This document shows, piece after piece, positions 12,719-25,029 of a DNA stretch of 64,000 nucleotides (positions within the stretch are counted from its first letter, which is position 1; each line of letters starts with the position of its first letter). The stretch is taken from NCBI GenBank assembly GCA_948567375.1, contig OX419758.1:5151001-5215000 (forward strand), given 5' to 3'. Both the position numbers and the translations under genes were made by a program. Under the pieces are notes generated by a model. That model ran no database searches. It was given only the letters and a program-made list of their open reading frames with translations, and was not told the origin of the DNA. The DNA is from Lunularia cruciata (taxonomy: Eukaryota; Streptophyta; Marchantiopsida; Lunulariales; Lunulariaceae).

Positions 12719-14160
12719 AACCCCATTACCTTCCTTTGTACTTGATAGTCTAACCTCATTGTTGTGCATACCTTGGATGCCAATTATGGAAGATGCCTCA
12801 CCATCTGGCTACTTTGTAAGGATTGGGACTTCATCTTGTTTGTGAATGATGTCCTTACCCTTCCTCTCATGATGTCATTGATTGTGCATTGTCTTGCTGA
12901 TTTCTCATCCCTACTTCAATGTGGGTGAAGGACTCCTCACTGGCCAATCCTTCTTCTTGGTGTTCATTTCCTTCTTAACTTGCCTCTCCTTTTGACATCT
13001 TTGGCATCTTGGTGATTATTTTATTTTCCTTTGTGCCACCATGATTCTCTTCCATCATGACGTCTCTATCTTTTCTGTTATTAGTGTCTTCATCAAAATC
13101 TGCTTCCAAGGACTCTTCAATCTCCTACAACTTCCTTTTCTATTTGGATGCATGTGCCTTTGGTTGTGCCAATAACTCGTTCCTTTTCTTTACGTAACTC
13201 AAGGTGTTGTATACCTCCTCCACATGCACATAGAACTTTGTCTTTTCATACTTCTTATTGGCCAATCTATACTTCTTGTACTCTATGGTTGCTTCTAGGT
13301 GCATACAAAAATACCCTTGATGATAAAAATGTGATAGGAGCTTCTTTTCTTCTTTTGTGAGCAACTTCATCCCATGCAAAAGTATATCATGAAAAGTGAC
13401 ATGAGAGTTACTGTGCATTCCTTTTTCATGTCTCCACACATGTCTTGAATGTGCTTACAAAACATTTTTGACAATTCACAAGTCACTTCTTGGGAAGGTA
13501 GTAGAAGAAGAGTGCTTGACTTGTGTTTGCATATATGGTGCACTTAGACTTGAATAGCTTTATGATTGCTTTAGCAATCACTCTTTGTATGGGGTTCTTG
13601 TATCCTTCAATTTTCCACCCATTACTCAACTTCTTCTCCTTAAATGATGCCTTGATTTCCTCATTGGGTGTACCCTTGGGATGAGTCTATTGGAAGTTTT
13701 TTCATTGCATCTTGAGTAGATTCAACCATAGGCTCAAGCACCCTTCACCAATGAGTTTCCATCCATGCAAAAAAAATTCTCCCATAAAAATTAAAATACA
13801 AGGTCCAAATTATCTCCAACTTCTAGAATCATTGCTAAGTCATTCAAATTCCAATTCCACGAAAAGAAATCAAGTTTCGTGTTATGGATGAACTCCTCCT
13901 TGCAATGGAATGCCCACGTACTCACTTTGGGTGATTTTAGAATCACCTTTGGAAGTGCTTTATGCTTGCTTGGTAGGAAAGCCATTGTGCATGCTCACAA
14001 TTTATCTCTTGAAAGACAATGCTTACCCAACCACTTGCTCATCCAATTGCTCAAGCTCTCAACTCTCATTTCTTGCTAATGAAATCTCTATAACTCTATG
14101 CATGAATTTACAAATGTGTTGAGTCAAAAGGATCTGCTGCATGAGAAGGAGTCTTGAATT
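12719..14160 (-). pseudogene. Decayed 3' ORF, N-terminal and acidic-linker part (element D?)
   Basis: The minus strand holds two better-preserved segments: 13791-13985 (contains STWAFHCKEEFIHN) and 13140-13439 (contains HLEATIEYKKYRLANKKYEK). They are followed by an acidic, low-complexity stretch (EESLEADFDEDTNN) at about 12990-13130, then by the coiled coil at 8900-10104 beyond the solo LTR. Stops and frameshifts separate the parts. The order N-terminal domain, acidic linker, coiled coil suggests one protein of several hundred residues. I do not recognise it. Its position downstream of the D integrase fits an extra 3' ORF of that element. Confidence 0.35.
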
Positions 14161-14391
14161 TATAGCTCAGATCAAATTGTTTCAAATTTATGTAAGTGTG
14201 TCCTTTGTAAATGGTAACTTTTCATGCATGCAAGCATTTTGGCCAATTTGAATAGTAATGAATTTTGTTCTTTTTTTAGGTGGTGGTGCATTCAAATCAT
14301 TTGAATCCTGTAAGATTAATTGATTCCCAAGCCACTAATGTTCCAAGCTAATGGAGTTTGGTATGGAATTCTTTGTTTACAAAATTTAATC
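14161..14391 (-). other. Element D sequence left of A1
   Basis: No readable domain. It ends in TAATC (14387-14391), the left copy of the A1 target duplication, and its continuation is at 39321. Confidence 0.4.
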
Positions 14392-15078
14392 TATAACACT
14401 CATTTGTGCATGTATGTGCTTCTATGATATTAAGTTTTGGTATTATAAGTACTTAAGAGATATTATTTATATATAGATAATTATGGTTCTACATTACTCA
14501 TGATTAGCTAAAGTTAGTCATAACTAAAATAGGGGTATCTTTACTTTAGAAGAAGTGTAAAAGATGAACACCACTATTTTGGACTCTAGTGTATTAACTT
14601 GGTATTATTCCTAGGTGTTTGGCTTTTAGGAAAGAGTTAAGAACTCTTGGACCCACAAGCCCTTTGTTTTGGATTCTTCTATAGTCTAAGGATAACATAC
14701 ATGAAAGAATACTTGACTTAGTAGTTGGGTCAAGATAAGATCACATGCTTAGTGGAACATGCCCATGTGGATGGATATTCCTTTACACATTTTGACTTGA
14801 CTTGATTTGACTTGACTTTTAGCCTAGTAACTTGAGTTACTATGAAAATTAATAACTTTGGTACATAATTATTTCACAAGTATATAAACTAGTAGTGAGG
14901 AGGTACTCATCATCCTTTCATTTGCAACTATCTCTCTCACATTGAGTTCTCTAGTGAGCAATGTCTTGAGTCTTGGAGGAGTATGATGGAGTTGAGGTTC
15001 TTTGCCTTCTGAGTCCATGGTGCACTACCATAATAGACATCAGAGGTTTATCCTAAGTGAGAGATAGGCCGGTTCACA
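14392..15078 (+). repeat. A1 5' LTR
   Basis: 687 bp, from TATAACACTC (a mutated TGTAACACC) to GGTTCACA. The TATA box is TATATAAAC at 14881. Many substitutions separate it from the A1 3' LTR, so the insertion is old. Confidence 0.85.
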
Positions 15079-15082
15079 TTTT

Positions 15083-15100
15083 TGGTTCTGTTATTGTGAC
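15083..15100 (+). other. Candidate primer-binding site, family A
   Basis: It starts TGGTTCTGTTATTGTGAC, four bases after the LTR end. The same site is at 24075-24092 (A3), 33563-33580 on the minus strand (A2, TGGTTCCATTGTCGGGAC) and 45723-45740 (A4). It resembles the TGGCGCCGTTGCCGGGG type of plant gypsy primer site rather than the initiator-Met type. I cannot assign the tRNA with certainty. Confidence 0.55.
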
Positions 15101-15913
15101 CTCTCTAGAAGGCAAGATAATGTTTTGTGTATAATTCTATATTAAACAAGATGAAGCTATGAGAGCTCACTTGGAGAGAATATTACAAAAAGAGGAGGCT
15201 GAACTTATGTTAGAGAACCAAGACCTATATTTATACCTTGTAGTCCATTATGACATCTTTGAGGTGATTTTGTATATCTTGTACACATGAGAAGATTTGG
15301 AGAGATTGTGTGAGGTGGATTGCACATTTTAGGGATTACGTTGATTTTGGCCAAAATTTCAAGTTTGAGATCTAGACTTGAAATTTCTCCACATGATAGC
15401 TTGGGTTATTCTTCAATTAGCACACTTAAAAAGTATTGTGAGAGCTACTATGAACACCAAGCTAGAATTTTTGAAAGTTGATAGGATAAATTACTCCCAC
15501 AATTGCATGCTCTCTAGGACATTGTATAACATCTACCATTTGTTCATTTTTCAGTGGATTGTTTTGAAATTTTCCTTGAAAAATTTAGTGTATTGTATTT
15601 TACTTTTTGGCATATAAATTAGAGAGAGATCATTTTACACAAAGAGTTATGTGTTTTTAAAGTGAAGGGTGGTTTTCAGACCAAATATGAAATATATGTG
15701 TTGAACAGAAAGGTGCCTAGGCCAAATGGCTCAATGAAAAGATCTGAAATTTTGCAAGGGAGGACACCCTAGGGTTTTTATCAACTATGAAAAGTTTCAA
15801 AGGATTTTGATGTACCAATTGAGAGATTTGAGTGACATTGTGAGGAAGAGTCAATTTTGTAGAGTTGAGATCTTATGCATGAGTAGTATGAGAGCAACAA
15901 AAAGCATGTTTGA

Positions 15914-16380
15914 GTGTTTAGACTCATCTTGGGAACACCAAGAGTAGAAATTGAGGCTATGCAAGTTTTTCAAGGGTTTGAGGTGATTTTAGGGGTGGAT
16001 TTGAGGAAAAGAGAGTTTAGAATAGAATTTGAAGAGAGTGTTGAGAGGATCCAAAAACAAATGTCACTTGGAGGAAAGAATGAGTCTAAGTGCTTTTTAT
16101 GTGGAGAGAAGGGAAAAAAGGCAAGCTCATTTACATTAACCTTATAGAACAAGACTTTGAAGGAAAGGAGAGGCTTACTTGACTTGGGTTTGCATGTTGG
16201 ATCTTCTTCACCCAGATTGGGAGAGAGGAGATCTAAGATCAAGAGTTGTGTGAGGTTTGTGGAGTAGAAGGACTTCCACCAGAACATGAGTGTAGTGGAG
16301 TGATAACACTTTTGGAGACTTTGGTAAAGGATCTTGAATGGAGTCTAAGAATACTACCAAAAATACTACAATCTTCATTA
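15914..16380 (+). pseudogene. Upstream zinc-knuckle ORF of A1 (before gag)
   Basis: This segment lies between leader and gag. It reads FEVILGVDLRKREFRIEFEE, then CFLCGEKGKKASSF, a decayed CCHC knuckle whose His and last Cys are lost compared with A2. After a frame break come a basic RRGLLDLGLHVG-like block and a C-x2-C...H-x-C cluster (VCGVEGLPPEHEC). The same two modules occur in A2 and A4, so this is a family feature and not chance. Function is unknown; a nucleic-acid-binding accessory protein is plausible. Confidence 0.5.
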
Positions 16381-16625
16381 GCTAGTTCTCAAGAGTGATG
16401 ATGGAGATAATCTTTCAACTTATGGATTAAATATCCATGAGAGTTTGATCAATATGCACTATGGGATTTGATCTTGCTATAGAAATCTTAGAGCAACTTG
16501 AACCTTTTTTTTCCTAGGGCAGATTATTCTCAAATGGTATTAGTCATGTATATAATCTATTACTTATAGAGTGAGAGAAAAGAGAAAAAGAATTAAGGGA
16601 AAAGAGAAAGATAGTAAGGAGCTAA

Positions 16626-18263
16626 GATGTGGAAACTCTAGGTTTTCTTTGGAAAGGATGGAGAAGATGTGGAAGCCTTTGTGAGAGACTTCAAGAGAGC
16701 TTGCATGAGAAACAATGAGAGGAGGAAGAATGAGTGGATCTCATTATTAATAGATTTCTTTAAGGATGCAACACTTACATGGTATGAGTCAGAATATTAA
16801 AAGAGAGAAAAGAGAGATGTGCAAGAAGAGTCTTGGGAGAGTTTGACTTCAGCACTTATTGAGAACTTTCTTCCAAATGAGAGTTATGAGAGGTTGATGA
16901 GTCAGGTAACCTTCCTCAAGCAAAGAGATGGAGAGAAAGTGAGAGTCTATGTAGAAAGAGTGGAGAAGTTAGAGTCCAGATTTTGCATAGTGTTGAGGAA
17001 GGGTGGGGATGATATGGAGACTACTATGATTGGCATAGGAGCTATGTTTACCAAGAATTTTGTGGGAGGGTTGAGACCACAAATTAGAAGCAAGGTGAGA
17101 TATGAGATACCTTCTTCCAAAGTTGAAGCTACCGAGATCGCAATTTGTATGGAGGAGAGTTTGGAAGAAGATGAAAGTGATTTGGTGGTGAAGGAGGTTA
17201 TGCATCCTCCTCAAGGTTAAAAGTATGGTGGAACTTCTGATAATTTGGTGGCAAGGGTTGCACCACAAGTAGTAGTTTCTCCAATTCTTGCACCTCTACC
17301 AAAGGATCCACTTCAAACCATCACTAAACAACTTGTAGATCTCACAATGAATGTAGTGCAACTATGGAGAAGAGAGAGGTGGATTAGAATGTGGGGAGAG
17401 GGCCTAGGAGTTATGGAAGTTACCCATATAAAGGAGGCCAACCAACCAACAATTTCAATGAGAGAAATTGTTTTGGTTGTGGAGGAAGAGGTCACATCCA
17501 AAAGAATTGCCCAAATTCTACTTACTATGGAGGAAGGGTTTATGAAGGAGCAAATATAGGGGAAGAAGGAGGGAGTGAAACCCAAATTGCTCCTAATCCA
17601 AACAAAGGGAAGGGGATAAAATCCTTAGATGTGGTTGAGAGCAAGTATGAGAAAGGAGAGTGCTCAAACTCCAAAGGTCACAACATACATCTTTTGGCAC
17701 AAGAGAAGAAGAGAGCTCATTTTGGAGAAGAAGTGCACTCTTCTCAAGGATTTACTCCTAGCCAAGATACTCCTATGTTTACTAGAAGCACGTGCACAAG
17801 CACTCTAGTACCATCAATGACAAAGACTCCAAGAAATAAGTTGGGGATGTGGGACTTCTTGATCTCAAAGCAACAATGGAACTACAAGGTGTTGGACTAC
17901 AAGGCTAACATCATAGTGGGCCAACTTATTGCTTTGAATCCTACCTTGAGAAAGGAGCTTAGAGGTAGTTTGAGTTCTACAAGGAGCAAGAAGAAGAAGA
18001 AAGCAAAAGAAAAAGCTCCAATATCAATGAGGGTGGTGGATGCCAAGCCATCACCATGGGAGGCTTGTGAATATGCCTCCAAGATTGATGTGAGAGTGAA
18101 TGGTCACAACATCAAGGATGCATTGGTTGATGGAGGATCAACAGTGAATGCCATGTCAGAAAGATTGATGAAGAAGTTGGGAATGACACCCCCAAGACCT
18201 TTAACATTTGTGGTTAGCATGGCAAAAAAAACAACAAGTTTGACCAATAGGAGTGATAGATAA
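16626..18263 (+). pseudogene. A1 gag and protease
   Basis: Gag starts at an ATG at 16626 by comparison with A4. It reads through DATLTWYESEY and the retrotransposon gag domain (LIENFLPNESYERLMSQVTF, about 16850-17000), then a zinc knuckle NCFGCGGRGHIQKNCP (about 17467-17514, C-x2-C-x4-H-x4-C). The aspartic protease follows at about 18115-18200 with LVDGGSTVNA, the D-G-G form of the active site. There are in-frame stops near 16642, 16798 and 17218, and a frameshift near 17390. Gag would form the particle and the knuckle binds RNA. It is non-functional as it stands. Confidence 0.8.
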
Positions 18264-21183
18264 GGGTGATAGTTTTAGTTATGGGAGTTCAAAATCTCAT
18301 GACTTTCCAAGTCTTGAAGGATTCAAGCTATTACTTAATTCTTAGGAGGCCATGGTTGTGAGCAGTACATACAATAATCAATGGTACAAAGGGTACTTGA
18401 AGATTGGGCCATCAAACCATAAAGTCATAGTTATTGTAACTAACACCACCAACATTTCACATTTAGATACACCATCATTTGATTATTGGGAATCAGATTC
18501 TGAATAAGGAGCTTTGGGTGTGGACACAAGCATGGAGGAGGAGACTTCCATGGAGGAAGATGAACCTGACTTGATTCAAATGTGTACCCCTTGTGTGATA
18601 TGGATTTTGCACCTAAGTTTGAGGTTTTGAAGGACCCAAATAAGTCATCATTGACACTTGAGGAGATAGAGGAGAGGTTATCTACTCTTACGTATGGTCC
18701 AAATGTTACCAAGGAGAAGAAGGTAAGATTTGAGGAGATTTTTCACAAGTTCATCCATGTGTTTGCTTTTGGTTACAAGGATCTAAAAGAATTCACCTTG
18801 AAGGAGCATAAGATAGAGGTGGAGTCACATGCAAGACTAGTCCGCCAAAAGCAATGTTGCATTAGCCCATGAATAGCTTTGGTTATGAAGGAGGAGATTG
18901 ATAAGCTCAAGGAGGCTGGATTTATTTTCAAGATGGAGAATTTAGAATGGGTGTCTCCAATTGTGATTGTGAAGAAAGAGAATAGTAAGCTTGGGGTATG
19001 TGTGGATCACAAGAAGCTCAAAATTATTACCAAGAAGGACTACTACACATTGCAATTCATTGATGAGATCTTGGAGGAGGTTGTAGGTTGTGAGAGGTAC
19101 ATTTTGGAGATGGTTATAGTAGAGATAACTAAATCAAGATTGCATGATAGCATTAACAACTCACCACATTTATCACACCTTGGGAAACTTATGCTTTCAA
19201 GGTCATGCCTTTTGGGCTTTGCAATGCTCTAGCCACATTCTAATGGTTCATGAACAAGGTATTTGAACCTTTTAGTGGGAAATTTATGAGAGACTTCATT
19301 AATGGCTTTTATGTCTATGGGAGCAAGGAGGAGCACTTTGAGCACCTGATCAAGGTCTTGCAACACTTGGATGAAGCAAATACATCACTCAACCTAGAGA
19401 AGTGCATTTTTGGATGTGAAGAAGGTCTACTTTTGGGGCACATCATTTCCAAGGATGGAATAGCAGTTGATCTTGAGAAGGTGAGGAAAATCTCAGACCT
19501 TCCATCCCTTCAAGCTTGACAAAGTTATGCTAATTCTTGGGGATGGTTGGGTACTATGAAAGGTTCATCTTCTCATTTTCAGACAAGGCTTATGCATTGA
19601 CCATCTACATGAAGAAGGGTGTAGATTACATGGTGATTTTGGAAGACAAGGAGGCTCTCAAAGCTTTTGAGGAGCTCAAGCAATCTCTTGTTGTAGCTCC
19701 ATTTCTTGCTAAACCTGATTGGAGTAAGCCTTTTATCCTCTACATTGATGCTTCTAATGTAACTATAGGCAGATGGTTTTAATAGAAAATAACTACTCTG
19801 TCATAGAGAGAGAAGGGTTGGCAGTTATCTTTGGTCTCAAGAAGTTTAGACATTACTTGACAAGAGGGAAAGTCACCATTGTCACGGATCACTAGGCTTT
19901 GAAGTACATCTTCAACAAGCCTAATGTGAAAGGGAGACTAGCAAGGTGGATGATACTCTTGTCTAAGTATAACTACACCATTGAGGATAAGCCAAGGAAG
20001 AAATATGCAAATGTAAATTTGTTATCTAGGGCCTATGATCATGATGGAAATGAGCTAGTTGATGATTCCTTCCCGGATGAGGAGCTCATGATAATCTTAG
20101 TCCTTCAAGAGGTTCTAGTGGAGTACAAGGAGATTGTGGATTTTGTGACAAGAGGTAACTATCTAGAAGGGATGCAAGCTAGGGAGAGGAAGGCCCTTGC
20201 ATTAAGATCTAGACCTTATACAATGGTGGAGGATATTATTTTTCACCAAGGAGTAGATGGTCTATTTCAAAGATCAGTGGGTAAAGAAGAGTCTATCCTA
20301 CTCATAAAGGAGTTTCATGAAGGTTTAGTGTGTGGAGTACACTTTGCAAGAAAGGTAACTGCTTTCAAGATTCTAGATGCAAGTTACCATTGGAGAGAGA
20401 GGGATTTTCAAGGATTGTCTTGATTATTGCAAAACTTATCATGTTTGTCAAGCTTTTGCTAGAAAGTCTACTTCCACTCCACCAATTAGATCAATTCTAT
20501 TGCTAAGACCTTTTAGGAAGTGGAGAATTGACTTTGTAGGTCCTCTCAATAGAAAAATTGGTACATTGTGGTAGTTATTGATTACCTATTCAAGTGGGTT
20601 GAGGCTAGACTATTGAGGGACAAGAATGAAAATGAAGTTGTTAGATTTCTTTATGAATGCATCATCACTAGGTTTGGATGCCCTTTGGGGTTGGTTTTTG
20701 ATAGAGGAGGAGAGTTTACAAGAAGCATCATCATAGCCATGCTATGATATTTCTCTATCACATATAGAGTAACTACATCCTATAACCCAAATTCCAATGG
20801 CTTTACAGAAAGAACCAATCAGACCTTGTGCATGATGTTGGCCAAAGATACAGAAATGGAAGGTGGCTAAACATCATTGGGAAAATAGGATTCATGCATT
20901 TTTGTGGGAGTATAGGACAACAATGAAGACTTCAATTGGATATTCTCCATTTCATTTGGTATACGGAATTTATTCTACCTTATCTATTCACTATGATCTT
21001 CCAACCTTCCAAAGCATTCATAGGAGACTGAAGAAAGCACATGGAGGTGATGAAGAGAAGTCAAGGAAGGATCAACTCATGATATTGGAGGAGGCAAGAG
21101 AGGTTGCTATGGTTTAAGTGGAGCAAGCCCAAAGGAAAAAAAGGAGAGCTATGACAAGAAGCAAGGCAAGAAGAAGGTGGAAC
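18264..21183 (+). pseudogene. A1 pol: RT, RNase H, integrase (5' part)
   Basis: RT runs from about 18580 to 19520 (LEEHK-like region, KLKIITKKDYYTLQFIDEIL, GLLLGHIISKDGI). The catalytic double aspartate is lost: the site reads RDFINGFYVYG, where A2 has FIDDF. RNase H (19640-20040) starts LYIDASNVTIG, then lacks about 70 bp present in A2, joined at a short shared AGGCAGATGG. It resumes with FNKPNVKGRLARWM. Integrase follows: a zinc region around 20395-20460 (LDYCKTYHVCQAFARK), a core with DFVGPL near 20535 and FDRGGEF near 20700, and GYSPFHLVYGI near 20940. The last part lies beyond C, at 38492-38724. Many stops and frameshifts. Confidence 0.8.
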
Positions 21184-21187
21184 TCTT

Positions 21188-21637
21188 TGTCATGGCATTT
21201 GTAGTGTCGCATCTAGATTACTTGGACATTGGAGTTGCAATGATAGTAGTTAGGGGTATTTCAATAGTTTCCCATAGACTACTTTCCAACGGTCAGATTT
21301 CATGTTTGGGATACTAAATTCATGGTGGGTCCACCGTCACTTTGCACTGTTTACACTGTTAAGTGTGCAATTAGTGAGGCCATTAGGGTTTTAGACCTAG
21401 CTCGAGTCTAGGGGTATACTTTCAAAGTGCAGCTCCATAGAGCTCACTTCTCTTATGTTGAGCTTTTGAGTTCTGACTATGGTGGATAGAGGCCGGTGAG
21501 CATCACCTAGATTCTCTTAGCTAGAGTGGGTGTGGCTTGACTATAATCAGTGCCCAATTGTTGGCAATTTATAGAGTGACAAATCAAGTACTTATCTAAG
21601 TTGAGTTGATTTGAGAGTAGTAAACAATCTGATTACA
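21188..21637 (+). repeat. C 5' LTR (lacks the last ~100 bp)
   Basis: TGTCATGGCATTTGTAG through ATCTGATTACA aligns with the first 450 bp of the C LTRs at 37932 and 40500. The last 95-107 bp of those copies (ATTGTGGCAC...GCACAACA) are missing here. Sequence after 21637 is unrelated. Confidence 0.75.
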
Positions 21638-23023
21638 TTCAAGAAATGAATTTAGGGGGAAATTGGGTGCAAAAAGTATGAGTATTTGTGGTATCTCCAA
21701 GTGTAGTGGATATTTTGTAGCTCAATCAAAGTTCAAGTTTTCCTTGGTATGCAGATTTTGCAGTAAGGCAAATAGTGTGTGGAAGCACTGGCCAATTTTT
21801 GAGCAAAGAAGAAGTAATTTTTGAGCAATAGTTGTGATTTTGAGCTTAAGAGATGAAGGCATGACCAATTTTTTGCGAGACGGGCTCAGAAAGTAAAATT
21901 GAAGGTGGAGTTGTGAACCTATTCTTGTGAATTTGTGATTTGGAAAAACCTGTTAATTCAATTTGGTTTGAGTGGAGTGTTAGTAAAGGATTTGGCTGTC
22001 AGCCAAATTTAGGGTTTGTGTTAGATTTTTGCTAGGGTTTATGTCAAATTTTGGCCATATTTGGACGAGTTTTGAAGTTGCAAATTTTGGCCAAAGTTGG
22101 TGGAGCTTTTGCCAAATTTGGAGGAGTTTTACCAATATTGGAGGAGGTTCAAAGTGGCAAGAAGAAAGGCCTCATTTGGCTAAATTTTGGCATTTAGAGA
22201 CTACAAGCCATAGGGCTGTGGGCTATGAGAGGCTACAAAGGCCTAGAAGGGCTAGAGGACCAACAAGCCAACTTGTTGGCTTGAGGCTAGCTAGTTTAAA
22301 GTAGATCTTGGTCATTGTTTGGCAAAATCTACCAATTTTGCTCGATTGTGCACAACAAGGTTTGACTCCTATATCTTTTGTTCCTAGACTGGCGCCCTAG
22401 CTAACTGGTCCACCCTCACTTGTTATCTTAGTGATTAGCCCACTGTTATCTATACACTTGTAGCTTTGGCTAGGAGAGACAATCTGATCCTATTCTTGGT
22501 GATCTTGGTAGCTTAGGATGTAGATACAAACTTCTCTTATGTCAAATTCCAAATGGTGGCAAAGTTAGTCCCATGTTGCTTTATGAGATGGACGGTTTTT
22601 GTTTAGATTTCTTGTGATTGGACCCCTCCATTCTCTACTTCTTATTTGTGTGAGGTGCCTTAAATTTTAAGCATTGGTACTCTGGTGTGCTCTCAATATT
22701 GAGACTAGAGTGATGACCAATCAGACTACCTTTGTTTCTCTCCAGTGAGGCATGAAGTGATGACCTACAGACCGTGAGAGTGCATGTTATGATGACAGGT
22801 TGCACTTTCCCTTAGTGCAATTATCTCAGTTAGAGTTACACTAATGGGTGGTGTTCCATGGGTATTGGCACTTGGTGGTGCTCAATTAGTGTTGGCACTT
22901 GGTGGGGCACTTGTGGTTTTGATTTATAGTTGCAGTTTGTGGTTCCGATTTGCGGTTGCAATTGCGGTTACTTTGTTATGACGGAGTTCTTTGCGGATTC
23001 TAGAGGAATTAGCACTACAGTAT
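21638..23023 (+). other. C leader / internal 5' region, no readable gene
   Basis: GT-rich, with short repeats such as GGTGGTGCTCAATTAGTGTTGGCACTTGGTGGGG and TGCAGTTTGTGGTTCCGATT (22860-22970). An open frame at 22029-22304 has composition imposed by a TTTTGG-rich repeat and no domain. No primer site was recognised. Confidence 0.4.
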
Positions 23024-23378
23024 TGTGAGCCGGCCTATCTCTCACTCAAGATGAACCTATGATGGTTATTATAGTAGCACACCATGTACTAAGAAAGTAA
23101 AGAACCCCAACTCCATCATACTCCTCAAATGCTAACACTCCTAGACTCAAGACATTGCTCACTAGAGAACTCAATGCAAGAGAGATAGTTGCAAACGAAA
23201 GGATGATGAGTATGTCCTCACCCCTTGTTTATATAGTTGTGAAATAGTTACGCACCAAAGTTATTAATTAAAGGAGTAACTCAAGTTACTAGGCTAAAAG
23301 TCAAGTAAAGCAAAAAAGTATAAAGGAATATCCATCCACATAGGCATATTCCACTAAGCATGTGATCTTATCTTGACA
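23024..23378 (-). repeat. 3' half of a family A LTR, minus orientation
   Basis: It starts TGTGAGCCGG and follows the A LTR in reverse to CTTATCTTGAC, where it stops midway and A3 begins. It corresponds to roughly LTR positions 338-692. The missing half (positions 1-340) is found, in plus orientation, at 26137-26476. Confidence 0.85.
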
Positions 23379-25029
23379 TGTAACATCCATTTGTGCATGT
23401 ATGTGGTATCATGATATTTAGCTTGGTATTACAAGTGCTTGAGAGATATTATTTATATAGAGATAAAGGATGGTTCTACATTAGTCATGATTAGCTAAAG
23501 TTAGTCATAGCTAAGATAGAAGGGACCTTACTTTAGAGGAAGTGGAAAAGATGAGCACCACTATTTTGGATTCTAGTGTATTGACTTGGTATTATTCCTA
23601 GGTGTTTGGCTTTGAGGAAAGAGTTGAGAACTCTTGGGCTCATAAGCCTTTCTATTTTAGATTCTTCTCAAGTCCAAGGATGGGCTATGTGAAGGAATCC
23701 TTGACTTAGTGGTTGGGTCAAGATAAGATCATATGCTTAGTGGAATATGCTTATGTGGATGGATATTCTTTTATACTTTTTGACTTTACTTGACTTTTAG
23801 CCTAGTAGCTTGAGTTACTCCAATAATAAGTAACTTTGGTGCATAATCATCTCACAAGTATATAAACAAGGGGTGATGAGGTACTCATGATCCTTTCATC
23901 TACAACTATCTCTCTTTCATTGAGTTCTCTAGCAAGTAATGTCTTGAGTCTTGGAGTGTTAGCTTTGGAGGAGTATGATGGATTTGGGGTTCCTTTCTTT
24001 CTTAGTCCATGGTGTGCTACCATAATAGCCATCAGAGGTTCATCTTGAGTGAGAGACAAGCCGGCTCATATTTTTGGTTCTGTTATCGGGACTTTTCTAG
24101 AAGGCAAGATAATGTTCCGCTTTCAATTTTACATTAGGCAAAAGAAGACTATGAGAGCTCATTTAGAGAGAACATTAGAAGAGGAGAGGGTTGAACTTAT
24201 GTAAGAGAACCAAGATCCATTTTTATACCCTGTTGTTCATTTATGATGTCTTTGAGGTGATTTTGTACATCTTGTACACATGAGAGGATTTGGAGAGATT
24301 GTGTGAGGTGGATTGCAGATTTTGGGGATTAAGGTGATTTTGGGCAAAATCTCAAGTTTGAGATCTGGAATTGAAATTTATACCCATGATAGCTTGGGTT
24401 GTCCTTCAGTTAGCACACTTGCAATTATTGTGAGATCTAATATGCGTATTGGGCAATATTTTTTGAAAGTTGATAGGGTAAACTGTTCCCACAACTGCAT
24501 GCTCAATGGAAAATTGTGTAGAGTTTGCCATTTCTTCAATTTTAAGTGGATTTTTCTGAAACTTTTCATGAAAATTAAGTGCATTTTATCCTACCTTTTA
24601 ACACAAAAATAAGAGAGAGATCATTCTTGCACAAGGAGTTATGAGTTTTTAAAGTGAGGGGTGGTTTTCAGACCAAATCTGAAATATGTGTGTTGAATAG
24701 AAAGGTGTCTAGACCAAATAGCTTGATGAAAGATCTGAAATTTTGCAAGGAGTGACGTCCTAGAGTTTTGATGTGAAGTGTCAAAACTTTCAAAGGATTG
24801 TGAAATACCAGTCATGAGATTTGAATGAGGAAGGTCAATTCTACAAAGTTGAGATTTCATGCATGAGGAGTTTGAGAGCAACAAAAAGCATGTTTGAGTG
24901 TTTAGATTCATCTTGGGAACATGGAGGGTCATCAAGAGTGGAAATTGGGACTATCAAAGGTTCCCTAAGGGTTTTTAAGGGTGGATTTGTGGAAAAGAGA
25001 GTTTAAAATGGATTTGAAGAGAGTTGAGT

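Noticed and set aside
22029-22304. 91-codon open frame in the C leader
   Set aside because: Its composition comes from TTTTGG-type repeats; no domain, no homologue in other elements here.
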